Shown piece after piece: positions 1 to 7,033 of a stretch of DNA of 43,245 bases. The notes below the pieces were generated by a model that worked only from the letters and a program-made list of their open reading frames with translations, did no database searches and had not been told where the DNA came from. This DNA is from Companilactobacillus nuruki (lineage in GTDB: Bacteria > Bacillota > Bacilli > Lactobacillales > Lactobacillaceae): the NCBI RefSeq assembly GCF_002872255.1, contig NZ_NIPR01000014.1, positions 1 to 43,245 on the forward strand, given 5' to 3'. Position numbers and translations under genes: made by a program. Position 1 is the stretch's first letter; every line of letters starts with the position of its first letter.

Positions 1-71
1 AGAACACCCTTAATTAATTGTGTTTGTTTCATATAGTCACTTCCAACTAAGTTGTTTTACTACATAGATAG

Positions 72-122
72 AATAACAAATGCTCACTAAGTTGTAAAGC
101 AACTTAGTGAGCATTTGTTATT
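72..122. repeat. Perfect 23-bp inverted repeat (hairpin)
   Basis: The arms at 72-94 and 100-122 are exact reverse complements with a 5-nt loop. No T-run follows on either strand, so this is not a standard intrinsic terminator. Its core CTCACTAA/TTAGTGAG recurs in the terminator hairpin at 285-310, so the two hairpins bracket the GC-rich island between them. Function unknown. Confidence 0.6.
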
Positions 123-159
123 GATTAGACTAGATATTTATCGGTGAAATTATAATGTT

Positions 160-317
160 GATAACTTCATTTAACTTCCAATATCGAGGAGGGTAATGTT
201 CGTACCTTCGTCGCAAGCGACTACCACGTATCAGAGTGGACTTTCATCATCAAATTAGTGTCCGCCGGGCGCAATTCAAAAAAACTCACTAACTTAAATA
301 GGTTAGTGAGATCTTTT
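160..317 (+). ncRNA. Candidate structured RNA, unidentified family
   Basis: The first 428 bases hold no convincing gene. A perfect TATAAT (151-156) is followed by an island (about 190-275) clearly richer in GC than its surroundings, then by a terminator hairpin. The island contains several short complementary pairs: GGTA/TACC around 203-217, GTCG/CGAC around 219-231, CCAC/GTGG around 233-248 and GGAC/GTCC around 238-263. The only reading frames are tiny (for example 19 codons from 208), and no known riboswitch or T-box signature was recognised. The pairs exist on both strands, so orientation is uncertain. Plus is preferred because of the TATAAT and the T-run after the hairpin, although no good -35 is visible. 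Confidence 0.25.
278..316. terminator. Bidirectional intrinsic terminator
   Basis: The stem pairs 285-293 with 302-310 (9 bp). On the minus strand it is followed directly by seven Ts (278-284), a good end for the M20 deacylase gene at 429-1649. On the plus strand it is followed by ATCTTTTT, a weaker end for the candidate RNA to its left. Confidence 0.7.
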
Positions 318-428
318 TGATAGTATTATAAAGTGTGCTTTCTTGTTAAACGTACTTTATAAAAAGTTTAATCCTAACGTGAATAAAGTACATTTTTGAA
401 CAAAAATTTTTTACTTACCCAAATTCTA

Positions 429-1649
429 TTAAGCAAAATACTTCTCAGCAATGGTCTTATAAATTTCAATATATTGTAAATAATCATCTTCGAAGACAAA
501 TTCATTAATTTGATGGGCGCTTTCATTACCAGGACCAGCAACGACTACATCTAGTTTAGGATTTGCTTGAACAAATTTAGAAGCGTCTGTACCACCAGGT
601 GCACCAACTGTTAAGATGTTAACTCCTAAGACATTTTTGTAACTATCGCGTACGAGCTTCATAAACTTAGAATCAATATCAGTCTTAACGGGCCAGTTAC
701 TGCTTGAGACTTTCAACTCTAAGTTCATTTTTGGATCAGCTTGGTTAAGTTCATTAACGATAGACTGTAGATCAGAAATAATTTGGTCATTGCTTACTTC
801 TGGGATGGTTCTAATTTTGGCTGTTAGTTCAGCATAGTCAGGAATGGTATTATCTTGGTCACCAGCATTCATAATGGTAACAGCTGGCTTGGTCGTTCCT
901 AAGACGTCATCTTCGACTTTGATTAATTCCTTAAAGTAATCATTTTGTTTATTATAATAAGTAATCAAATTATCAAGGGCATTAATTCCAACCTCAGGCA
1001 TTGAACTGTGAGCGGCCTTACCATGGGAAATAACTTTATATGAGACGGAACCCTTATGAGCACAAAAAGCTGCAATTCTAGTTTCTGGTTTAGCACCATT
1101 GGTTTCAATCAAACCGCTGTGTACTAATTTTTCAAGGACCAATTGTGATGAAGAGTTACTTGGTTCACCGACCACTAAAGCACTAAGATCGTCAGCATAA
1201 CCTTCTTTAGATAACTTTTCAGCTCCAGCTTCACCTAATTCTTCACTAACTGTAGCGATAAATTTAATATTTCCTTTAAAGCTAGGATCTTCGTTCAATT
1301 CGATCAAAGCGATGGCAAGTCCGGCAAGTCCACCTTTCATATCAGATGATCCACGTCCAAAAATTTTACCATCAATATGTTTAGGATTAAATGGTCCATA
1401 ATTCCAGGCATCATCATTGACTGTGGCAACGACATCTTCGTGACCAGTAAATCCAAGAATAGGGCCGTCACCTTTTTTAATGGTAGCAATTAAGTTATAA
1501 CGATTATCATCAAACTTGTTTAGTTCACTTTCAATACCATTTTTAGCAAAAAGATCCTTTAAATAATTAGCAACCTTTTCCTCTTCACCATTGACTGTTT
1601 CTAGCTTAATCAAATCGTCCAGAATGCTAAGTCTTTGTGCTTTATCCAT
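429..1649 (-). CDS. dapE: M20 family deacylase, ArgE/DapE type
   Basis: A 406-residue zinc-dependent M20 metallohydrolase of the ArgE/DapE group. In lactobacilli such proteins are usually annotated succinyl-diaminopimelate desuccinylase (lysine and cell-wall DAP pathway), but N-acyl amino acid or peptide substrates are equally possible. The metal and catalytic positions are visible: H70 and D72 in GHEDVV, D103 in GRGSSDMKGG, E136-E137 in SEELGE, E162 in GEPS, and H379 near the C-terminus in AHQINE. Between the two halves of the catalytic domain lies the usual dimerisation domain, with AHSSMPEVG at about 215-223. No signal peptide, so cytoplasmic. GGAGGAG precedes the ATG by a suitable gap. 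It appears monocistronic, ending in the terminator at 278-310. No other DAP-pathway gene is nearby, so the symbol is tentative. Confidence 0.85.
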   Translation of the reverse strand: MDKAQRLSILDDLIKLETVNGEEEKVANYLKDLFAKNGIESELNKFDDNRYNLIATIKKGDGPILGFTGHEDVVATVNDDAWNYGPFNPKHIDGKIFGRGSSDMKGGLAGLAIALIELNEDPSFKGNIKFIATVSEELGEAGAEKLSKEGYADDLSALVVGEPSNSSSQLVLEKLVHSGLIETNGAKPETRIAAFCAHKGSVSYKVISHGKAAHSSMPEVGINALDNLITYYNKQNDYFKELIKVEDDVLGTTKPAVTIMNAGDQDNTIPDYAELTAKIRTIPEVSNDQIISDLQSIVNELNQADPKMNLELKVSSSNWPVKTDIDSKFMKLVRDSYKNVLGVNILTVGAPGGTDASKFVQANPKLDVVVAGPGNESAHQINEFVFEDDYLQYIEIYKTIAEKYFA

Positions 1650-1747
1650 TTTTACTCCTCCAAGATAATGTATAATGTCATTAATAGGTTTAACTATTCT
1701 TATTCTAGTATTTTTTAATCAAAATTAACATCGAAAGGTTAAGAAAA

Positions 1748-1927
1748 ATGAATTTATTGATGAAAATAGACCGATGGTTAGGGATTTTATTATTGGTAGT
1801 TGCAGTTTTAGGATTTTTTTTCCATTGGTTCAGTCGTAGTAACATAATTTCCGCTTTGATTGCTGGAGCAGTATTGTTATTGATCTCAGCAACAGCTGAT
1901 ATAGATAGGCCGAATAAAAGAAAATAA
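1748..1927 (+). CDS. Small two-helix membrane protein
   Basis: A 59-codon ORF with two hydrophobic stretches (about residues 10-27 and 32-48), separated by a short segment with H26 and R30, and ending in a charged tail DRPNKRK. This looks like a hairpin membrane protein. An AAAGG lies about ten bases before the ATG. Its stop codon lies inside the left arm of the hairpin at 1924-1969. I do not recognise a family. The minus strand is also open here, but its translation lacks a ribosome site and looks like a shadow. Confidence 0.5.
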   Translation: MNLLMKIDRWLGILLLVVAVLGFFFHWFSRSNIISALIAGAVLLLISATADIDRPNKRK

Positions 1928-1969
1928 GCTATGTTACATGCGACAATCATCGTATATAACATAGCTTAT
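1924..1969. terminator. Convergent hairpin between two small genes
   Basis: A perfect 13-bp stem (1924-1936 with 1957-1969) and a 20-nt loop, sitting exactly where two convergent small genes end. Neither side has a clean T-run, so termination would be weak, but the position suggests a shared bidirectional end. Confidence 0.45.
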
Positions 1970-1973
1970 ATAA

Positions 1974-2153
1974 TTAGTTTACTTTTTTACGTCCCTCAGG
2001 AGTATATTTGTTGTTTTGATGTTTATGATACAGATAATAGATTACACCAATAATTGCCAAGATTACGATTAGTGGCAAAATTATATGGATGAAGAATGAG
2101 AATAAAAGCAGGGCAATGAAGAATCCCAAAACGTATTTCCAAATGTTATTCAT
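1974..2153 (-). CDS. Small membrane protein, 59 aa
   Basis: A 59-codon ORF on the minus strand, preceded by AAAGGAGAAATAA and an ATG, so the ribosome site is good. After a short N-terminal segment it is almost wholly hydrophobic (about residues 8-42). It ends with a hydrophilic basic tail containing HKHQNNKYTPEGRKK. It probably crosses the membrane once or twice with the tail in the cytoplasm (positive-inside rule). It is convergent with the equally short membrane protein at 1748-1927. Family not recognised. Confidence 0.6.
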   Translation of the reverse strand: MNNIWKYVLGFFIALLLFSFFIHIILPLIVILAIIGVIYYLYHKHQNNKYTPEGRKKVN

Positions 2154-2225
2154 TTATTTCTCCTTTTTTATTTGTGTCTTAATTCTATTCAAAATTACCA
2201 TTAAGTCAAGAAAAAGACATTTTGA

Positions 2226-2254
2226 TTGACTTAAATTAGTAAAGCAGTTAGTAT
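2226..2254 (+). promoter_or_regulatory. Sigma-70 type promoter for the 45-aa ORF
   Basis: TTGACT (2226-2231), a 17-nt spacer and TAGTAT (2249-2254), lying about 60 nt upstream of the start codon at 2312. Confidence 0.5.
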
Positions 2255-2311
2255 AGTCAACAGTCGCTACCTCTAATACAATATTCGGAACATAAAGGAG
2301 GCGTGAATAAT

Positions 2312-2449
2312 ATGAAATATAGAATTCTTTTAGATCTTAAAGATCAATTATTCACAGCAGTTGATGTTAATGATAGCAATAACTTTGGTAACGGTACAAC
2401 CATTGAAAAAGCTATCAGCAATTTAAAGAACAACAATAAAGCTGCATAG
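2312..2449 (+). CDS. Small hypothetical protein, 45 aa
   Basis: A 45-codon ORF with a very strong ribosome site (AAAGGAGG, 11-12 nt before ATG), its own promoter and its own terminator, so it behaves as an independent transcription unit. The product is soluble and rich in Asn, Asp and Lys. It begins MKYRILLDLKDQ and has the look of a short beta strand followed by a helix (IEKAISNLKN). No family recognised. The complete promoter-RBS-ORF-terminator set argues that it is a real gene. Confidence 0.65.
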   Translation: MKYRILLDLKDQLFTAVDVNDSNNFGNGTTIEKAISNLKNNNKAA

Positions 2450-2462
2450 ATATTATTAATTT

Positions 2463-2490
2463 GCCAATAACTTCGGTTATTGGCTTTTTT
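2463..2490 (+). terminator. Intrinsic terminator of the 45-aa ORF
   Basis: GCCAATAAC/GTTATTGGC with a TTCG tetraloop (2463-2484) followed by six Ts. Confidence 0.9.
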
Positions 2491-2996
2491 TATTCCGGAT
2501 TGTCAACGGCAAAATCACCAAAGGTAGCATTAACGGCCTTGGCTAAGTCATGGGGTTCAACTAGAATAGATTGACCAACCTTTCCGGCGGAGACAATAAT
2601 TTTTTCTGACCTTTCAGCTTCGTTATCGAAGTAAATTGGATAATTATGTAAGGAATGGATTCCAACAGGACTATTAGCACCGTGTTCAAAACCACTAGTT
2701 TTAATCAAATCCTTTAATGGAACCATACCAACTTTTTTATTACCGGATAATTTGGCAAGCATTTTATAGCTCAAGTGTTTATCTAAGGGCAACATACCAA
2801 CTAATGGACCGGTCTTGTTCCCAGTTAGTACAAGGGTTTTATAGATCTTGTAGCCATCGCGTGTATTTTTGTTTGTGACTAACTCTTGAGTGTCACCGTC
2901 AGCCGCAGTTTCAAAAGTCATTGGAACATAACTTACTTTCTCTTTATCAAGTATCTTTTCAACTAATGTTTTTTGTATTTTTTTCTTTTTGCTCAT
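2490..2996 (-). CDS. ybaK: YbaK/EbsC family aminoacyl-tRNA deacylase
   Basis: A 168-residue single-domain protein of the YbaK/ProX editing family, which hydrolyses mischarged Cys-tRNA(Pro) and related species in trans. Family marks are the conserved lysine and hydrophobic strand in YKTLVLTG, the strand GPLVGMLP, and the GFEHGANSPVGI loop that lines the active site. Length is normal (about 155-170). I start at the ATG whose AGAGG lies nine bases upstream; an in-frame TTG three codons earlier is too close to that site. It stands alone on the minus strand, and its stop overlaps the T-run of the facing terminator. Confidence 0.88.
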   Translation of the reverse strand: MSKKKKIQKTLVEKILDKEKVSYVPMTFETAADGDTQELVTNKNTRDGYKIYKTLVLTGNKTGPLVGMLPLDKHLSYKMLAKLSGNKKVGMVPLKDLIKTSGFEHGANSPVGIHSLHNYPIYFDNEAERSEKIIVSAGKVGQSILVEPHDLAKAVNATFGDFAVDNPE

Positions 2997-3164
2997 TTTT
3001 ACCAACCTCTAAAACTTACTTATTATATAATAACAAAGCTAATAAATTTTAAAAGTAAGAGGTATTAACAGTTAGTAAAATTATTTTTAATTTTTCAGGC
3101 ATATTTTCAGTCTACTGTTATATAATAAATTAGCGGTACAACAGGATAAGGAGCGATTATTATA

Positions 3165-3341
3165 ATGAGTCTTTTCAAAAAGCACGAAGAAGATCCTGCC
3201 AAGAATGATTTTAGTAAGATTTCTCAAGAAATTAAGAATAGCCCTAAAAAATTGTCTGAGGCTCAAAAGTTATTTAAGGATAACGAATCTTTAAGAAAAA
3301 AAGTTGCTGATAGAAAGGAACAATCTACTGATAATAAGTAG
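3165..3341 (+). CDS. Small charged helical protein, 58 aa
   Basis: A 58-codon ORF after a good ribosome site (AAGGAGCG). The product is strongly charged and predicted almost entirely helical, with SKISQEIKNSPKKLSEAQKL in the middle and ESLRKKVADRKEQ near the end. It has no membrane segment. A TATAAT lies near 3119-3124. Its last codons form the 5' arm of the terminator that ends its own transcript. Family not recognised. Confidence 0.65.
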   Translation: MSLFKKHEEDPAKNDFSKISQEIKNSPKKLSEAQKLFKDNESLRKKVADRKEQSTDNK

Positions 3342-3356
3342 ATTGTTCCTTTTTTT
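3314..3356 (+). terminator. Terminator overlapping the 3' end of the 58-aa ORF
   Basis: A perfect 15-bp stem (3314-3328 with 3338-3352), 9-nt loop and a T-run to 3356. The 5' arm and loop encode the last codons and the stop codon lies in the 3' arm, so no 3' UTR precedes the hairpin. Confidence 0.92.
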
Positions 3357-3402
3357 GTGTTGTTTTTAATAAAGAAATGTTAAAGAAATATAAATTATAT
3401 AC

Positions 3403-3431
3403 TTGATTGTATATACAGTCGTGAGTATACT
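3403..3431 (+). promoter_or_regulatory. Promoter with embedded palindromic operator
   Basis: TTGATT (3403-3408), a 17-nt spacer and TATACT (3426-3431). The spacer carries the perfect palindrome TGTATATACA (3408-3417), and a second one, AGTATACT (3424-3431), covers the -10. They share a GTAT/ATAC core. This is the usual layout for repression by a GntR/HutC regulator, and the second gene of this operon encodes one. Direct autoregulation is an inference. Confidence 0.6.
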
Positions 3432-3464
3432 ATTTTATGAAATCGATTACAAAGGGGTGTAAAG

Positions 3465-4418
3465 ATGACATATGCAATGATTGGTACTTGGAGAATGGCC
3501 TATGAAGGACTTTGTAAAGGAATTGATCTTTTAAAAGATAGTGGTACTAGTGCTGATGCTGTAGAAACTTCTATTAAGGAAGTAGAGGACTATCCTTTCT
3601 TTAAATCCGTTGGTTATGGTGGCCTTCCGAATCAAAATGGTCTTGTCGAAATGGATTCGGCATTTATGAATGGCGATACATTTGCAGTTGGAGCGGTTAT
3701 GGGGATAAGTGATGTAAAGAACCCTATTTCGGTTGCTAGAAGTTTGAGCCATGATCATTTCAACAGCGTGTTAGTTGGCAATGGAGCAACAGAGTATGCC
3801 ACTCAAAATGGCTTTGAAAGAAAGAATATGTTGACTGAGCGTGCTCAAAAGATTTGGAGAAAACGTAAACGTGAAATTGAAGAGAAAAATCTTTCTCCTT
3901 ATGACGGTCACGATACTGTCGGTATGGTTAGTTTGGATCAAAGCGGATCAATAAGTGTTGGGACGTCTACATCAGGTTTATTTATGAAAAAGCCTGGGCG
4001 TACTGGTGATTCAGCATTAGTTGGCGATGGATTTTATGCTGATAGTGAGATTGGTGGGGCCGCTGCAACAGGTTTAGGCGAGGATATTATGAAGGGATGT
4101 CTTTGCTATGAAATCGTTCGTTTAATGGGGACTGGTCTTAGTCCCCAAGATGCCTGTGATAAAGCGGTTTATCCTTTTGTTAAAAAGTTGAAAGAACGTT
4201 ATGGAAAGATTGGTGAGTTTTCACTTGTTGCTTTGAATAAAGAAGGTCAATGGGGTGTTGCTACTAACGTTGAATTCACTTTTGCAGTTGGAACTGAAGA
4301 TAGTAAGCCAGCAATTTATATAGCTTTTCCAGGTGAAAATGATACAACCAAGATCGATCCGATCACTCAAGAATGGTTAGATGCATATTCAAAGAGAATT
4401 AAGGCACCAATTGATTAA
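3465..4418 (+). CDS. N4-(beta-N-acetylglucosaminyl)-L-asparaginase family Ntn hydrolase
   Basis: A 317-residue glycosylasparaginase/isoaspartyl peptidase (family T2). These enzymes mature by self-cleavage before a threonine and then split the amide of GlcNAc-Asn, asparagine or beta-aspartyl peptides. The cleavage site is clear: GHD-TVG with nucleophile T151. The substrate pocket motifs are GTSTSG (167-171), GRTGDS (178-183) and the glycine-rich GGAAATGLGE (197-206), typical of the glycosylasparaginase branch. There is no signal peptide, so it acts inside the cell. AAAGGGG precedes the ATG. It is the first gene of an operon with a GntR regulator, a GRDB-like protein, a PTS EIIC and an M20 peptidase, which suggests an imported glycosylated or acylated asparagine compound as substrate. 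Choice of exact substrate is inference. Confidence 0.85.
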   Translation: MTYAMIGTWRMAYEGLCKGIDLLKDSGTSADAVETSIKEVEDYPFFKSVGYGGLPNQNGLVEMDSAFMNGDTFAVGAVMGISDVKNPISVARSLSHDHFNSVLVGNGATEYATQNGFERKNMLTERAQKIWRKRKREIEEKNLSPYDGHDTVGMVSLDQSGSISVGTSTSGLFMKKPGRTGDSALVGDGFYADSEIGGAAATGLGEDIMKGCLCYEIVRLMGTGLSPQDACDKAVYPFVKKLKERYGKIGEFSLVALNKEGQWGVATNVEFTFAVGTEDSKPAIYIAFPGENDTTKIDPITQEWLDAYSKRIKAPID

Positions 4419-4431
4419 AGAGGAATGAATT

Positions 4432-5145
4432 ATGAAATATTTGTACAGTGAGATTGCTGATAAATTAGAAGAATCAATTAAAAAGGGGGAGTATGGCACA
4501 CATCAGAAATTGCCATCAGAAAATGATTTATCATTTCAATATGAGACTACCCGCTTAACTATTCGTAAAGCAATTTCGGAGTTAGAAAAACGTCAGGTGG
4601 TTGTAAAAGATCGAAATAAGGGAACTTTTGCATTAGCACCTGAAACCAAAATATCAAGTGGTATTAATGGATTAGTAGGGTTTACTGAAGCTGCTGAACG
4701 TAGAAACCTTCCAGCAGAAACAAAACTTTTGGATTTAGAAGATGTAAAAGAAATTCCCAAACAGGTTCAAGAACAATTGCAAGTTACTAAGAATGCAAGT
4801 TTTTGGAAAATTGAACGTTTACGTTTGATTGATAATGAACCGATGACTCATGAGAAGATTTATATTCAAAAAAAATTTGTACCTGATTTAAATGGGGAAA
4901 ACGCAACAGGTTCATTATTTAAATTAATTGAAACTAATGTTGCCATTGCCTATGCCAGTCAGGAACTAGAATCAGTTATTTTGGATGGTGAAATTGGAAG
5001 ACTTTTGCATGCTAAAGAACATATGCCGGGATTTTTGGCATATACGACCTCATATTCGGTAAACGGGTATCCGGTGCTTTATGATGAGTCGTATTATCGT
5101 TCCGATAAATATACTTTCCATAATATTTTGTACCGAAATCACTAA
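4432..5145 (+). CDS. GntR family regulator, HutC/UTRA type
   Basis: A 237-residue transcription factor. The N-terminal winged helix (about 1-70) has the GntR signature LPSENDLSFQYETTRLTIRK, with the wing at GTFA. The remainder (about 85-235) is a UTRA ligand-binding domain. Members of this branch often respond to sugar phosphates or small carboxylates. It starts 13 nt after the asparaginase gene, with an AGAGGAA ribosome site, and is co-transcribed with the catabolic genes. Autoregulation through the palindromes at 3408-3431 is likely. The operon carries an EIIC, so an intracellular (possibly phosphorylated) breakdown product is a reasonable effector, but this is inference. Confidence 0.88.
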   Translation: MKYLYSEIADKLEESIKKGEYGTHQKLPSENDLSFQYETTRLTIRKAISELEKRQVVVKDRNKGTFALAPETKISSGINGLVGFTEAAERRNLPAETKLLDLEDVKEIPKQVQEQLQVTKNASFWKIERLRLIDNEPMTHEKIYIQKKFVPDLNGENATGSLFKLIETNVAIAYASQELESVILDGEIGRLLHAKEHMPGFLAYTTSYSVNGYPVLYDESYYRSDKYTFHNILYRNH

Positions 5146-5160
5146 CTTGGAGGTAACAGT

Positions 5161-5685
5161 ATGAAAGTTATTATCTTATTAGATCAGATTCAATCAGGTT
5201 TAGGTGGCAAAGAAAAGGCCGACACCGCTCTTGGTGGCAAAAAACTAGCCATGGGTGCTGCCGATACGATCGATAAAACGTTGAAGAAACAAGATTCTTC
5301 AGTTATGGCAACATTCTTTTGTGGAACTGAATATTATGAACAGAATAAAGAAGAAGTCACTGGTAAAATAACTCGAATGTGTCAAAAAATGCAACCAGAT
5401 ATTTTGCTTGTAGGCCCAACATATGATTATGCGGATTTCGCCAGAATGGCCTGCGAAATAGGTTATGCGGTGGAAACAAATTCAGATATTCCGGTAGTCG
5501 CAATGGTCGCGAAGGAAAAAAATTCCGATACGGTCGCTCAGTTCAAAGATAAATTAAACATTATTAAGATGCCTAAAAAGGGCGGAACTGGATTAGCTGA
5601 TTCAATTGATCATGGAATAGAGTTGTGCAATAAGAAAGTAAAGAAAGAAGATACTGATGATTTTGTAAAACAATATTGTTTTTAA
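5161..5685 (+). CDS. Stand-alone GRDB-like domain protein (glycine/sarcosine/betaine reductase component B, N-terminal part)
   Basis: A 174-residue soluble protein. Its sequence follows, in order, hallmarks I know from the N-terminal part of GrdB-family selenoproteins (PF07355): SGLGGKEKAD (12-21), a GG-MG stretch (25-32), MATFFCGTEYYEQN (49-62), PDILLVGPTYDYADFARMACEIG (79-101) and IPVVAM (110-115). Full GrdB is more than 400 residues and carries its catalytic selenocysteine well beyond this region. That part is missing here, as are grdA, grdC-E and selenocysteine genes in the window, so reductase activity is not expected. C54 aligns with the conserved CGDNYF cysteine. It lies 15 nt after the regulator and just before the PTS EIIC. 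It may be a binding or partner module of the operon's pathway. The assignment is from motif memory, not a search. Confidence 0.6.
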   Translation: MKVIILLDQIQSGLGGKEKADTALGGKKLAMGAADTIDKTLKKQDSSVMATFFCGTEYYEQNKEEVTGKITRMCQKMQPDILLVGPTYDYADFARMACEIGYAVETNSDIPVVAMVAKEKNSDTVAQFKDKLNIIKMPKKGGTGLADSIDHGIELCNKKVKKEDTDDFVKQYCF

Positions 5686-5701
5686 TTAGGAGATGAGCTT
5701 A

Positions 5702-7018
5702 ATGCAGAAGAAATTTGAGCAAGTTTTAATGCCAGTGGCTACTAAATTAGCCAATAATGTAGTTCTGAGATCATTACGTGATGGTTTTTTGATTATTACG
5801 CCATTAATTATTGTTACATCAATTTTTTTGTTAATTGGTAATTTTCCAATTCCAGGTTGGGCGGATTTTTGGTCTGGGGTTTTAGGTCCAAAGTGGTCTG
5901 AATGGTTTAGTGCTGTTTCTGATTCTGTTTTTAGTTTTACTGGACTCTTAGCATGTTTTGGTATTTCGTATGCTTATGGTAAGAATCGGGGTTTACAAGC
6001 TGTACATGCGAGTGCAGTAGCAATTGTTTCTTTTTTAATTATGACACCAACAACAGTTAAAGTTGGGAAGACAACACTAGGTGCAGTTCAAACTATTTAT
6101 TTAGGACCTAATGGTATTTTCTTAGGACTATTTACAGCTTTAGTTAGTGTTGAGCTTTATCGTTTTGCAATTAAGCGAAACTGGACAATTAAGATGCCAG
6201 ATGGTGTTCCACCAGCTGTTAGTGAATCATTTGATGCTTTGTTGCCAAGTGCTTTTGTTATTTTGTTCTTTTTCTTAATTAGAATCATTTTCAGCTTGAC
6301 TGAGTTTAATACTGCTTATAATTTTATTTATACAATGCTTCAGGCACCTCTAAAGAATGTTGGTAATTCTTTGCCATCAGTCTTGTTATATAATTTCTTA
6401 GCATCACTTTTATGGTGTTTTGGTATTAATGGACCAACTATTACTAATAGTGTTTGGTCACCAATTTTCTTTGTTTTAACGCAAGATAATTTAAAAGCTT
6501 TCCAAAGTGGTGCTAAATTACCACATATTTATACACAGCAATTTATTGATATTTTTACAACCTATGGTGGTGGAGGTAGTACACTTTCACTTTTAATAGT
6601 TATGTTGTTCGTATGTAAGTCAAAACGAATTAAGGAATTAGGTAAATTAGCAATCGTTCCAGGTATTTTTGGTATTAATGAACCAATTATTTTCGGGTTA
6701 CCAGTCGTTTTAAATCCAATTATTGCAATTCCATTTATCATAGTGCCAGTCTTAAATACATTGATCTCAGGATTTGTATTTTCAATGCATTGGATTCCAT
6801 ATACTAATGGGGTTATGTTGCCATGGACAACACCACCTTTGATTTCTGGATGGCTTTCTACCGGTAGTTGGACTGGGTCTGTACTGCAGCTTTTTGAGTT
6901 GATATTAGGAGTTTTGCTTTATTATCCATTTGTTAAGATGCTCGATAAGCAATACTTAAATGAAGAATCTGCAGCGGCAGAATTGGATGATGTAGATATT
7001 GATTTTAGCGATATTTAA
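5702..7018 (+). CDS. PTS EIIC permease, lactose/cellobiose family
   Basis: A 438-residue polytopic membrane protein of the PTS EIIC type (PF02378, CelB-like), with about ten hydrophobic segments. The family motif GINEPIIFGLPVVLNP, which contributes the sugar site, is intact, as is the N-terminal LRDGFLIITPLIIV. I start at the second ATG, nine bases after AGGAG; the ATG three codons earlier abuts that site. Neither EIIB nor EIIA is in the operon, so phosphate transfer would need proteins encoded elsewhere, or the protein works as a facilitator. The context (glycosylasparaginase, M20 peptidase) suggests a glycoside with an amino acid aglycone, such as a glycosyl-asparagine. That substrate is inferred. 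Confidence 0.85.
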   Translation: MQKKFEQVLMPVATKLANNVVLRSLRDGFLIITPLIIVTSIFLLIGNFPIPGWADFWSGVLGPKWSEWFSAVSDSVFSFTGLLACFGISYAYGKNRGLQAVHASAVAIVSFLIMTPTTVKVGKTTLGAVQTIYLGPNGIFLGLFTALVSVELYRFAIKRNWTIKMPDGVPPAVSESFDALLPSAFVILFFFLIRIIFSLTEFNTAYNFIYTMLQAPLKNVGNSLPSVLLYNFLASLLWCFGINGPTITNSVWSPIFFVLTQDNLKAFQSGAKLPHIYTQQFIDIFTTYGGGGSTLSLLIVMLFVCKSKRIKELGKLAIVPGIFGINEPIIFGLPVVLNPIIAIPFIIVPVLNTLISGFVFSMHWIPYTNGVMLPWTTPPLISGWLSTGSWTGSVLQLFELILGVLLYYPFVKMLDKQYLNEESAAAELDDVDIDFSDI

Positions 7019-7033
7019 AATGACAAATAAGGG

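Noticed and set aside
123-317. T-box or known riboswitch in the left intergenic island
   Set aside because: There is no GGGTGGNACCGCG-type box and no recognised aptamer core, and no gene start follows on the plus strand.
1705-1962. An 85-codon minus-strand frame over the small membrane protein
   Set aside because: It is antisense to the better supported plus-strand ORF, lacks a ribosome site and spans the convergent hairpin.
5161-5685. Reading the GRDB-like protein as YhfU/DUF2620 or as a PTS EIIB
   Set aside because: YhfU-type proteins are about 117 residues with different motifs, and the sequence lacks an EIIB P-loop cysteine near the N-terminus; the ordered GRDB motifs fit better.
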